In this document: positions 33,897-41,082 of the stretch, piece after piece
Numbering within the stretch: the stretch's first letter is position 1
How the letters are laid out: each line of letters begins with the position of its first letter
Source of the DNA: Marivita sp.
GTDB taxonomy: Bacteria; Pseudomonadota; Alphaproteobacteria; Rhodobacterales; Rhodobacteraceae
DNA length: 41,082 bases
Assembly (NCBI RefSeq): GCF_020055635.1
Contig: NZ_JAIPUT010000040.1
Coordinates: forward strand, 1-41,082
Direction of reading: 5' to 3'
The notes under the pieces: model-generated
What the model was told of the DNA's origin: nothing
What the model saw: only the letters and a program-made list of their open reading frames with translations
Databases searched by the model: none
Position numbers and translations under genes: made by a program

Positions 33897-35442
33897 ACCG
33901 TACCTTCTTGTAACGGCGCTGTTCGCGCCGCCGCTTGCCGCGCAGGACCAGCCGTTGTCGGCCATAGACTGGCTGGAGGTGCAGCGCACTGCCCCGCCCT
34001 TCACGCAGGTCATTCCGGTGCCGCCGGGAAAACCCGTGGCCCAGAGCGCCACCGTCCCCGACGTCGATGTCCAGCCGCTCGATGCGCCCGATCTCGGCGG
34101 CGTGGGGCTGTTGCCGGGTTCAGTGACCGGCCTGCCGCCCAGCCTTTGGCGAGGCAGCCGTGAAAGCGACCTGCTGACGGCGATCGACGCGCTGCACTCG
34201 CGCAAGCCGGCTGTGCCCGCGCTGGATTCGCTTCTGCATACGCTGCTGCTGGCCGAGGCGGACCTGGCGGCGGACAGCAATGGCGAGGCCTTTCTGAAAC
34301 GCCGCTTGCAGATGCTCTTCGATCACGGGCTGGTCGCCCCGGCCGAGGCCATGGTCGAACGGGTCAGCGACCTGACACCGGGGCTCTTCGAACAGGCGTT
34401 CGATCTGGCGCTGCTTACCGGGTCGGATTCGCATCTGTGCCAGATGTTGAACGAGACCCCCCGCCTGAGCACCGATCTGCCGACGCGCATCTGGTGCGCC
34501 ACGCGGGCCGGAGAGTATCCGCTGGCGATGACGATCTATCAGACCGGGGCCGCGCTGGGACAGCTCTCGGGTGTCGATGAAGAACTGCTCTTGCGCTTTC
34601 TCGATCCCGAGTATTCGGAATCCACGACGCCGCTGCGCCCACCGGTTCGGCCGACGCCGCTGCAATTCCGTCTGTTCGAGGCAATCGGAGAGGCGCTGCC
34701 GACGACGCCGCTGCCCCTGCCCTTCGCCGTTGTCGAACTGTCCGGCGATGCCGGCTGGCGGGCGCAGTTGCAAGCGGCCGAACGCCTGGCTCGCGCGGGG
34801 GCGATCGACGGCAACCAATTGTTGGGTGTCTATACCGACCAGAGGCGCGCCGCGTCCGGCGGGATCTGGGACAGGGTCGAGGCGTTGCAACGCTTCGAAA
34901 CGGCGCTCGAAACCGGCGATGCCGAGACCATATCGTCGGCGCTGGAACAGGTCTGGCCGCATATGCGGACGGGCGGGCTTCTGGTGCCGTTCTCGAACCT
35001 GTTCGCAGCCCGGATCGCGGATCTGCCGCTCAGTCCGCGCGCCAGGCGCATCGCGGGTATCGCGGGCCTGCTGTCGGACTCCTACGAGGACGCCGCCCGC
35101 GGCCTCGCCTCGGGTGACGACGCCGCGCTTTCCTTTCTGGCCCAGATTGCGCTGGGACGATCCCCGGACATCATCGCCTCCGAGGTGCCGCATGCGGGTG
35201 CGCTGAAGACCGCGTGGAGCAGCGCTCCGAAAGCGCCCGGGGACATGGCCGACCTGCCCTCGCAGGACCGTCTTGGCGAAGCCTTGCTCAAGATCATCGC
35301 CCGCTTCGAGACCGGCGCGCAGGGCAATGATGCCGACGTGGCCGAGGCGTTGCAGGCGCTGCGCGCCTTCGGGCTCGAGGACACCGCCCGCCGCGCCGCG
35401 CTGCAATTGGCGATCCTCGACATGGAAGGCGCGCGGCGATGA
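33886..35442 (+). CDS. Exported alpha-helical protein of unknown function
   Basis: A 518-residue protein with a signal peptide (MQIKPYLLVTALFAPPLAAQ, cut after LAA). A Pro-rich, extended region follows (about 25-85), then mostly amphipathic helices to the end, for example AFLKRRLQMLFDHGLVAPAE and LQAAERLARAGAIDGNQLLG, the look of an alpha-solenoid or TPR-like periplasmic scaffold. Only two Cys are seen in the mature part (SHLCQML and RIWCATR, about 20 residues apart), which could form a disulfide. I recognise no enzymatic motif. It overlaps the 49-residue membrane gene by 11 bases and xerD by four, so it sits in a three-gene operon whose members have no evident common task. Its true start is supported by the signal peptide. 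Confidence 0.8.
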   Translation: MQIKPYLLVTALFAPPLAAQDQPLSAIDWLEVQRTAPPFTQVIPVPPGKPVAQSATVPDVDVQPLDAPDLGGVGLLPGSVTGLPPSLWRGSRESDLLTAIDALHSRKPAVPALDSLLHTLLLAEADLAADSNGEAFLKRRLQMLFDHGLVAPAEAMVERVSDLTPGLFEQAFDLALLTGSDSHLCQMLNETPRLSTDLPTRIWCATRAGEYPLAMTIYQTGAALGQLSGVDEELLLRFLDPEYSESTTPLRPPVRPTPLQFRLFEAIGEALPTTPLPLPFAVVELSGDAGWRAQLQAAERLARAGAIDGNQLLGVYTDQRRAASGGIWDRVEALQRFETALETGDAETISSALEQVWPHMRTGGLLVPFSNLFAARIADLPLSPRARRIAGIAGLLSDSYEDAARGLASGDDAALSFLAQIALGRSPDIIASEVPHAGALKTAWSSAPKAPGDMADLPSQDRLGEALLKIIARFETGAQGNDADVAEALQALRAFGLEDTARRAALQLAILDMEGARR

Positions 35443-36365
35443 GCGATCGGCACTGGATCGCCGCCTTCCTGGATGCGCAGGCCGCCGAACGCGGTGCCGC
35501 CACCAACACCCAACTGGCCTATGCCCGTGATCTTGCGGATTTCACCGATTGGCTTGCGGGCCGGGCGTCGTCGCTCACGGCAGCGCAGAAGGCGGATGTC
35601 GAGAATTACCTGATCCATTGCGACGCGCAGGGACTGGCGAAATCCACACGCGCGCGGCGCCTGTCGGCGATCAAGCAACTGTACCGCTTCTGTTTCGAGG
35701 AAGGCTTCCGGGCCGACAACCCGGCGGTGCAGATCAGCGGGCCAGGCCGCGACAAGCGCCTGCCCAAGACGCTGTCCACCCAGGAGGTCGACCGCCTGCT
35801 CGAGGCCGCCACCGCGCATGGCCGCACCGCCGCCGACCGGGGACGCAACACCTGCCTCATGCACCTGCTTTACGCCACCGGAATGCGTGTCAGCGAACTG
35901 GTCACGCTGCCCCTGTCCGCGGCCAAGGGAGACCCGCGCATGCTGCTGATCCGCGGCAAGGGCGGCAAGGAACGCATGGTGCCGCTGTCGCCGCCCGCCC
36001 GGGTCGCCCTGGCCCGATGGCTCGAAACGCGCGAAGCGATGGAGGATGCGGCGCGCGCGGACGGCAAAGCCGCCTCGACCTTTCTTTTCCCCTCGCGCGG
36101 CAAATCCGGCCATCTGACACGGCACGCGTTTTACGTGCTGATCAAGGAATTGGCCGTCGAAGGCGGTGTGTCGCCCGCCAAGGTCACGCCGCACACGCTG
36201 CGCCACGCCTTTGCGACGCATCTTCTGGCCAACGGGGCCGACCTGCGCGCGATCCAGACCTTCCTCGGCCATGCCGACGTCTCGACGACCGAGATTTACA
36301 CCCACGTCCTGGAGGAACGGCTGAAGGAGTTGGTGCTGGATCACCACCCGCTGGCCCGCGACTGA
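35439..36365 (+). CDS. xerD: Site-specific tyrosine recombinase XerD
   Basis: A 308-residue tyrosine recombinase. The N-terminal SAM-like core-binding domain (TQLAYARDLADFTDWLA) is followed by the catalytic domain with Arg in LYATGMRVSELVTL (near 150), Lys in IRGKGGKERMVPLS, the HxxR pair in VTPHTLRHAFATHLL (near 252-255), His in LGHADVSTTEIYTHV and the nucleophilic Tyr in that same stretch. With XerC it resolves chromosome dimers at dif. The C-terminal tail VLEERLKELVLDHHPLA is typical of XerD. No dif site or integron is near; it is housekeeping, not a mobile-element integrase. Confidence 0.94.
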   Translation: MSDRHWIAAFLDAQAAERGAATNTQLAYARDLADFTDWLAGRASSLTAAQKADVENYLIHCDAQGLAKSTRARRLSAIKQLYRFCFEEGFRADNPAVQISGPGRDKRLPKTLSTQEVDRLLEAATAHGRTAADRGRNTCLMHLLYATGMRVSELVTLPLSAAKGDPRMLLIRGKGGKERMVPLSPPARVALARWLETREAMEDAARADGKAASTFLFPSRGKSGHLTRHAFYVLIKELAVEGGVSPAKVTPHTLRHAFATHLLANGADLRAIQTFLGHADVSTTEIYTHVLEERLKELVLDHHPLARD

Positions 36366-36375
36366 TCGACAGACC

Positions 36376-36404
36376 TTGAACGCGCCGGGCGCTGACCCCA
36401 TAAC
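36376..36404 (+). promoter_or_regulatory. Sigma-70-type promoter for the CorC-like gene
   Basis: TTGAAC (36376-36381, four of six) and CATAAC (36399-36404, four of six) are 17 bases apart, 68 bases downstream of nothing but the xerD end. The start of transcription would be near 36411, about 20 bases before the first codon. Confidence 0.38.
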
Positions 36405-36433
36405 CTGTTCAGATTTTCAAAACGTTGGACCCT

Positions 36434-37750
36434 ATGGAACCCGCATCGACCGGCGCTGACGCCGCTTTCTGGATCACCTCTGCCGCCATTATCGGGCTTT
36501 TGGTGCTTTCGGCCTTCTTCAGTGGCTCTGAAACCGCGCTGACGGCGGCCTCGCGGGGCAAGCTGCGCTCGATGTCCGACAAGGGCTCCAAGGGGGCTGA
36601 CCGGGCTCTGCTGATCACCGAAGACAACGAGCGCCTGATCGGGTCCGTCCTGCTTGGCAACAACCTGGTCAACATCCTCGCCACGTCGCTGGCCACGGCG
36701 CTCTTTACCCGGATGTTCGGCGAATCCGGCGTGGCCCTGGCCACCCTCGTGATGACGGTGCTGGTGCTGGTCTTTGCCGAGGTTTTACCCAAGACATACG
36801 CCATCACCAATGCCGAAAGCGCCGCCAGCCGGGTGTCTCCGATCATCCAGCTGGTCATCACGGTGTTCTCGCCGGTCGTCGGCGCGGTGCGCGTGCTGGT
36901 GCGCGGCGTGCTGCGGGTTTTCGGCGTCAAGGCTGATCCCGACAGCCACATCCTTGCCGTGCGCGAAGAGATCGCCGGGGCGCTGCACCTGGGCCATTCC
37001 GAGGGCATCGTGGAAAAGGAAGACCGCGACCGCATCCTCGGCGCGCTGGACCTGAGCGACCGCACCGTCGAGGAGATCATGCTCCACCGCTCGGGCATCG
37101 AGATGATCGACGCCGACAAGGAACCGCAGGAGATCCTGCGGCAGTGCCTGGAGTCGAACCACACCCGCCTGCCCGTCTATCGCAAAGACCCGGAAAACAT
37201 CATCGGCGTCGTGCATGCCAAGGATCTCTTCCGCACGATGTACGACTTCATGCAGCAAGGCGAGAAACCCGCCGAAGCAATGAGCAGTTTCAAGTTCGCG
37301 GATGTGGCGATGAAGCCGTATTTCATCCCCGAAAGCACGTCGCTTGACGACCAGATGCGCCAGTTTCTGCGCCGCCGCACCCATTTTGCGCTGGTGGTGG
37401 ATGAATACGGCGCCTTGCAGGGCCTGATCACGCTAGAGGACATCCTTGAAGAGATCGTCGGCGAAATCACCGACGAATTCGATCCCGACGGAGACCATGC
37501 GGTCAAGCGCGGCGAGGACGGCAATTACTGGATCGACGGGTCCATGACGATCCGCGATCTCAACCGCGCGCTCGACTGGACACTGCCGGATGACGAGGCC
37601 AACACGGTGGCCGGCCTGGTGATCCACGAGGCGCAGATGATCCCGACGATCGGCCAGTGTTTCAGCTTCCACGGCTTCCGGTTCGAGGTGGTGGCGCGGG
37701 ACAACAACCGCATCACCGCTCTCAAGATCCGACCGCTGGCCGCGGAGTAG
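36434..37750 (+). CDS. CNNM/CorC-HlyC family transmembrane CBS protein
   Basis: A 438-residue protein from ATG 36434 (a TTG three codons earlier is also possible; neither has a strong ribosome site). It has the DUF21/CNNM membrane domain at about 1-190 (LLVLSAFFSGSETALTAASR and LLGNNLVNILATSLATALFT), a pair of CBS domains (VEEIMLHRSGIEMIDADKEP, FALVVDEYGALQGLITLEDI) and the C-terminal CorC_HlyC transporter-associated domain (WIDGSMTIRDLNRALDWTLP). Relatives take part in magnesium export or cobalt and magnesium resistance; the old name hemolysin is misleading. CBS domains bind adenine nucleotides and probably sense Mg-ATP. It stands downstream of xerD with its own promoter candidate and converges on the GcvT-type dehydrogenase. 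Confidence 0.92.
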   Translation: MEPASTGADAAFWITSAAIIGLLVLSAFFSGSETALTAASRGKLRSMSDKGSKGADRALLITEDNERLIGSVLLGNNLVNILATSLATALFTRMFGESGVALATLVMTVLVLVFAEVLPKTYAITNAESAASRVSPIIQLVITVFSPVVGAVRVLVRGVLRVFGVKADPDSHILAVREEIAGALHLGHSEGIVEKEDRDRILGALDLSDRTVEEIMLHRSGIEMIDADKEPQEILRQCLESNHTRLPVYRKDPENIIGVVHAKDLFRTMYDFMQQGEKPAEAMSSFKFADVAMKPYFIPESTSLDDQMRQFLRRRTHFALVVDEYGALQGLITLEDILEEIVGEITDEFDPDGDHAVKRGEDGNYWIDGSMTIRDLNRALDWTLPDDEANTVAGLVIHEAQMIPTIGQCFSFHGFRFEVVARDNNRITALKIRPLAAE

Positions 37751-37763
37751 CCCTCGGCGCTCA

Positions 37764-37850
37764 CAACGCGTCGACGCGTTGAGACGTTTCCGTTGACGGA
37801 AACGCCGGGGCGCTGCCCCGGACCCCGGGATATTTGAGAACCGAAGAAGA
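37764..37850. repeat. Cluster of three stem-loops plus a gene-end repeat element
   Basis: Three different inverted repeats follow the CorC-like stop: CAACGCGTCGACGCGTTG (37764-37781, perfect, 9 bp), CGTTTCCGTTGACGGAAACG (37785-37804, 9 bp with TG in the middle) and CCGGGGCGCTGCCCCGG (37805-37821, 7 bp with a three-base loop). Then comes ACCCCGGGATATTTGAGA and CCGAAGAAG up to the stop of the convergent dehydrogenase. From memory, the GGGGCGCTGCCCC...CCCGGGATATTT...GAAGAAG combination is a very common intergenic element at gene ends in Rhodobacteraceae genomes, probably a terminator-like repeat. The first two palindromes are an additional layer similar in plan to the array at 9861-9952. Confidence 0.7.
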
Positions 37851-40265
37851 TCAGGCGCGCAGTCTTGCGCCCTCCGGGTCGAAAGGGGGCCGATCCAGAA
37901 TGGTGGCCCGGTGCGGGCGGCCGAGCACCATCACCTCGACCTGATCGCCCGGCTCTGCACCTTTGACAAAACCAAGGGCGAGCGACTGGCCCACATGGTA
38001 GCCATAAGCGCCGGAACTGACCCGACCGATACCGACACCGTCCTTGAAGATCGGCTCGCCTCCGGTGGCATCGGCGTTCGACGCATCGGTGTCTTCTGCG
38101 GTCAGCGCCAGCAGCACTATGTGTTCACGGGCGGGTTTGGCCATGTTGGCCAGCGCCGCGTCGCGGTTCAGGTAGGGTTTGTCGGTTCGGCAGAGCCGGT
38201 CGAGCCCGCATTCCTGCGGCCAGTATTCCGGGCTGTATTCGCGGCCCCATGAACCGTAGCCCTTTTCCATGCGCAGGCTCATCAGCGCGCGGCTGCCCAC
38301 GGGGATCGCGCCGACGTCTTGTCCGGCCTCAAGCAGCGCGGCGTAAAGCGCGGCTTGATCCGCAGCGCGGCAATGCAGTTCCCAGCCCAGATCGCCGGTG
38401 AAGGACACGCGCAGGGCCATCACCTCCACCCTCGCGACGTCGATCATCGCGGAACGCATGAACGGCCAATCGGCGGTGTCGAGCGACGTGTTGGTCAGCC
38501 GTTGCAGCAGGGCTCGGGATTGGGGACCCGCCACGTTGAACCCGCACCAGTTGTTTGTCAGGGATTCGAACCTCGTGCCTTCGGGCAATGGCACCGCGTC
38601 GTAGAGCCGTTTCTGATAGCGCTCGGCCATGCCGGAGCTGACGATCCAGAACTCGTCCTCGGCCAATCGCGTGACTGTCGCATCCCCCGCGATCCCGCCG
38701 CGTTTGCCGATCAGCGGTGTGAGGCAGGACCGCCCCACGTCGCGTGGAATGCGGTTGGCGAAGACCGCGTTCAGCCAGTCCTCGGCCCCCGGCCCCGTGA
38801 CGCGGTATTTGGCGAAGTTCGAGATGTCGATGATCCCGGCGCCGTCGCGCAGGGTACGGGCTTCGTGGCCCACCACGTCCCACCACCGCTGGCGAGTGAA
38901 GCCTGCGCTGTCGGGGACCTCTTTCGAGAAATAGAGCGGGTGTTCCCAGCCGTAGTTCAGGCCGAACACCGCGCCCATGTCCTTCTGCGTCTCATAGACA
39001 GGGCGCGTCCGCACGGGGCGGCCCGCGTCGCGTTCCTCCCCGGGGAAGTGAATCTTGAACCGGTGCGCGTATTGATCGCCGACCCGCGCCTTGGTGAACT
39101 TGGCATCGGCCCAATCGCCAAATCGCGCCACATCCCAGGCGAACATGTCGTACTGCATCTCGCCTTCGATAACCCATTGCGCCACCATAAGGCCCATGCC
39201 GCCAGATTGCGAAAAGCCGGGGATGATGCCGTTACAGCAGAAGTAACCCTGTTTTTCCGGCACCGGCCCCAGCAGCACATTGCTGTCCGGCGACCAGATC
39301 ATCGGGCCGTTGATCACCCGCTTGATCCCGGCGCGGCCCACGACAGGCACCCGGTCGATGGCGCGCATCATGTTGGGTTCGATCCGTTCCAGATCATCGG
39401 CGAAAAGCTCGTGCCCGAACCCCTGCGGCGTGCCGTCCTCGGCCCAGAAGCGCACGTCTTTTTCGTATGCGCCGACCAGCAGGCCCTTGCCCTCTTGCCG
39501 CAAGTAATATTCGCCGTCCCGATCCGCAACCGAGGGCAGACGCCGGTCCATCGCCTCGATCTCTGTGATGGTTTCGGTGACGAAATACTGGTGTTCGGTG
39601 GGCAGGAGCGGCAGCTTGATGCCCGCAAGGGCCGCCACTTCGCGCCCCCAGAGGCCTGCGGCGTTGATCACCCAATCTGTACGGATATCGCCCTTTGGCG
39701 TGCGCACGATCCAGGTTCCCTCGGGCTGGGGATCAGTCGCTATGACGGGCGTGAAGCGATGGATCTCGGCACCTTTCAGACGCGCGCCTGCGGCATAGGC
39801 TGCTGTCACACCGGACGGGTCCACATTGCCACCGTCGGGTTCATACATGATGCAGCGGATGCCGTCGAAATTCACCAGCGGGTGCAGCGCCTCGGCCTGC
39901 GCGCGGCTGACCTCGTGGAAATTCATGCCATAGAGTTTCGCCTTGGCCGCTTGCAGGCGCAGCTGATGTTCACGCGCTTCAGTCTGGGCAAGATACAGGG
40001 ACCCCGGCTGGAACACGCCACAACTTTGGCCGGTCTCGGCCTCGAGCTGATTGTAGAGCGCCATCGTGTAATGCTGAATGCGGCTGATATTGGTGCTGTC
40101 ATGAAGCCCGTGGATATTGGCGGCGGCGTGCCATGTTGACCCGCTGGTCAACTCGTCGCGTTCCAGCAGAACGACGTCGGTCCAGCCCAGTTTTGCCAGA
40201 TGGTACAGGATCGAACAGCCGATGACGCCGCCGCCGATGACGACAGCCTGGGCGTGGGTTTTCAT
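37851..40265 (-). CDS. FAD-dependent dehydrogenase with GcvT domain (dimethylglycine/sarcosine dehydrogenase type)
   Basis: An 804-residue two-part enzyme. The N-terminal DAO-type flavin domain has VVIGGGVIGCSILYHLAKLG at about 8-27 and SGSTWHAAANIHG near 41; in the characterised dimethylglycine and sarcosine dehydrogenases a His in the equivalent TWHAAG stretch carries covalently bound FAD. A middle FAO_M-type linker is followed by the folate-binding GCV_T domain from about residue 440 and its C-terminal barrel. Such enzymes demethylate N-methylated amines or betaine breakdown products and pass the one-carbon unit to tetrahydrofolate. The true substrate cannot be read from the sequence. Start ATG 40265 with GGAGTG upstream. 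It is divergent from a paralogue at 40412. Confidence 0.9.
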   Translation of the reverse strand: MKTHAQAVVIGGGVIGCSILYHLAKLGWTDVVLLERDELTSGSTWHAAANIHGLHDSTNISRIQHYTMALYNQLEAETGQSCGVFQPGSLYLAQTEAREHQLRLQAAKAKLYGMNFHEVSRAQAEALHPLVNFDGIRCIMYEPDGGNVDPSGVTAAYAAGARLKGAEIHRFTPVIATDPQPEGTWIVRTPKGDIRTDWVINAAGLWGREVAALAGIKLPLLPTEHQYFVTETITEIEAMDRRLPSVADRDGEYYLRQEGKGLLVGAYEKDVRFWAEDGTPQGFGHELFADDLERIEPNMMRAIDRVPVVGRAGIKRVINGPMIWSPDSNVLLGPVPEKQGYFCCNGIIPGFSQSGGMGLMVAQWVIEGEMQYDMFAWDVARFGDWADAKFTKARVGDQYAHRFKIHFPGEERDAGRPVRTRPVYETQKDMGAVFGLNYGWEHPLYFSKEVPDSAGFTRQRWWDVVGHEARTLRDGAGIIDISNFAKYRVTGPGAEDWLNAVFANRIPRDVGRSCLTPLIGKRGGIAGDATVTRLAEDEFWIVSSGMAERYQKRLYDAVPLPEGTRFESLTNNWCGFNVAGPQSRALLQRLTNTSLDTADWPFMRSAMIDVARVEVMALRVSFTGDLGWELHCRAADQAALYAALLEAGQDVGAIPVGSRALMSLRMEKGYGSWGREYSPEYWPQECGLDRLCRTDKPYLNRDAALANMAKPAREHIVLLALTAEDTDASNADATGGEPIFKDGVGIGRVSSGAYGYHVGQSLALGFVKGAEPGDQVEVMVLGRPHRATILDRPPFDPEGARLRA

Positions 40266-40314
40266 GGCGAGTCACTCCAATCGCGTCGTCCCTACCCTTT
40301 GCGTGACAGCGCGA

Positions 40315-40330
40315 CAGAGGTTGCCCTCTG
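40315..40330. promoter_or_regulatory. Inverted repeat in the divergent promoter region of the two dehydrogenases
   Basis: CAGAGG (40315-40320), TTGC, CCTCTG (40325-40330): a perfect 6-bp inverted repeat with a four-base centre, near the middle of the 146-base gap between two divergent paralogues. It is a candidate shared operator. I see no convincing -35/-10 pair in this gap. Confidence 0.3.
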
Positions 40331-40411
40331 CCGACATGCGGTGTCGTTTTCGGGCAGGACGCACCGAACCCGCCCTGCACATTGTCGAACCAGAAAAACG
40401 AGGGGCCATCC

Positions 40412-41082
40412 ATGCAAACCACGACCCGAGTCTGTGTCATCGGCGGCGGCGTCGTCGGCGTTTCGGTGCTGTATCACCTGACCAAACTGGGCTGGTCGGA
40501 CGTGATGCTGGTGGAGCGGTCGGAGCTGACCTCCGGCTCCACCTGGCACGCGGCGGGTGGGTTTCACACGCTGAACGGCGACACCAATATGGCGGCGCTT
40601 CAGGGCTACACGATCCGGCTTTACAAGGAACTGGAAGAGATCACCGGCATGTCCTGCGGGCTGCACCATGTGGGCGGCATCACGCTGGCCGACAACCGCG
40701 ACCGGTTCGACATGCTCTTGGCCGAGCGAGCCAAGCATCGCTACATGGGGCTGGACACGCAGATCGTCGGGCCTGAGGAGATCGCGAAAATCGCGCCGAT
40801 CACCAATCTCGACGGCATCCTTGGTGCTCTGTATGACCCATTGGACGGGCATCTTGATCCGTCGGGAACCACCCATGCCTATGCCAAGGCGGCGCGGATG
40901 GGCGGGGCCACGATCGAGACACATGTGATGGTGAAGGACACCGTGCAACGTCCTGATGGCACGTGGAATGTCGTCACTAACAAGGGCACGGTTCATGCCG
41001 AACATGTTGTCAACGCCGCAGGCCTCTGGGCGCGCGAAGTCGCCGCGATGGCAGGGGTTTACCTGCCGCTGCACCCGATGGA
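40412..41082 (+). CDS. FAD-dependent dehydrogenase, GcvT type, N-terminal part (runs off the window)
   Basis: The frame is open from ATG 40412 to the end of the window (223 whole codons) and so is 3' truncated. GAGGGG lies about eight bases upstream of the ATG. It begins MQTTTRVCVIGGGVVGVSVL and has SGSTWHAAGGFHTLNGDTNM, then LDGHLDPSGTTHAYAKAARM and VVNAAGLWAREVAAMAG, all matching the flavin domain of the minus-strand enzyme at 37851-40265 in order and spacing, with identity that looks around 40-45% by eye. It should be another dimethylglycine/sarcosine dehydrogenase-like oxidoreductase; whether it has the C-terminal GcvT domain cannot be seen. Confidence 0.88.
   Translation, partial: MQTTTRVCVIGGGVVGVSVLYHLTKLGWSDVMLVERSELTSGSTWHAAGGFHTLNGDTNMAALQGYTIRLYKELEEITGMSCGLHHVGGITLADNRDRFDMLLAERAKHRYMGLDTQIVGPEEIAKIAPITNLDGILGALYDPLDGHLDPSGTTHAYAKAARMGGATIETHVMVKDTVQRPDGTWNVVTNKGTVHAEHVVNAAGLWAREVAAMAGVYLPLHPM

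Noticed and set aside
35439-36365. XerD gene as the integrase of a mobile element
   Set aside because: It is a full-length housekeeping-type XerD without att-like repeats, tRNA target or cargo genes around.

Overview
The window is chromosomal DNA from a GC-rich alphaproteobacterium, most likely a marine Rhodobacteraceae (Roseobacter-group) species. This rests on inference from the gene families (LpxI instead of LpxH, an IalB-like protein, GcvT-domain FAD dehydrogenases, an Atm1-type exporter), on gene orders I remember from that group, and on a gene-end hairpin element followed by GGATATTTGAGAACCGAAGAAG-like sequence at 37805-37850. There is no phage, transposon, CRISPR array, tRNA or rRNA. 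About 93% of the window is coding.

Layout. (1) 1-763: the end of a membrane protein gene, then a tiny stress operon on the minus strand (CsbD plus a 28-residue hydrophobic peptide) behind a perfect match to the EcfG general-stress promoter. (2) 885-4450, minus: yfgM-like, bamB and der, the widely conserved outer-membrane/ribosome-assembly trio, with a promoter at 4508-4536. (3) 4638-9862, plus: an RND efflux pair (adaptor and an unusually long permease) whose promoter is sandwiched between two copies of a palindromic operator. (4) 9861-9952: four different 20-bp perfect palindromes in a row between convergent genes. (5) 9963-13401, minus: an Atm1-like ABC exporter and a HerA-like ATPase. (6) 13402-13855: a 454-base gap with two strong plus-strand terminators and no gene, best read as one or two small RNAs. 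(7) 13856-14491: an IalB-family periplasmic protein.

(8) 14526-26683, minus: a long envelope and lipid cluster in the order pyrH, frr, uppS, cdsA, dxr, rseP, a 52-residue membrane protein, bamA, ompH, fabZ, lpxA, lpxI, lpxB. It links UMP and ribosome recycling to isoprenoid and phospholipid precursors, outer-membrane protein assembly and lipid A synthesis. lpxD is absent from it. (9) 26815-30585, plus: miaA, an orphan Tat-exported peptide-type solute-binding protein, and a DUF1206 membrane protein with a near-consensus EcfG promoter. (10) 30595-33626: a lytic transglycosylase, ssb, and the aroK-aroB pair. (11) 33747-37750, plus: a 49-residue membrane peptide, an unrecognised 518-residue exported helical protein and xerD, all overlapping by a few bases, then a CorC/HlyC-type CBS protein. 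(12) 37851-41082: two divergently transcribed paralogous FAD/GcvT-type dehydrogenases, the second cut by the window edge.

Most of the window is ordinary housekeeping sequence. The signals beyond standard annotation are the short genes (28, 49 and 52 residues), the stress promoters, the two candidate small RNAs, the two-operator efflux promoter, and the regular use of stem-loops at all six convergent gene junctions, including the four-palindrome array.
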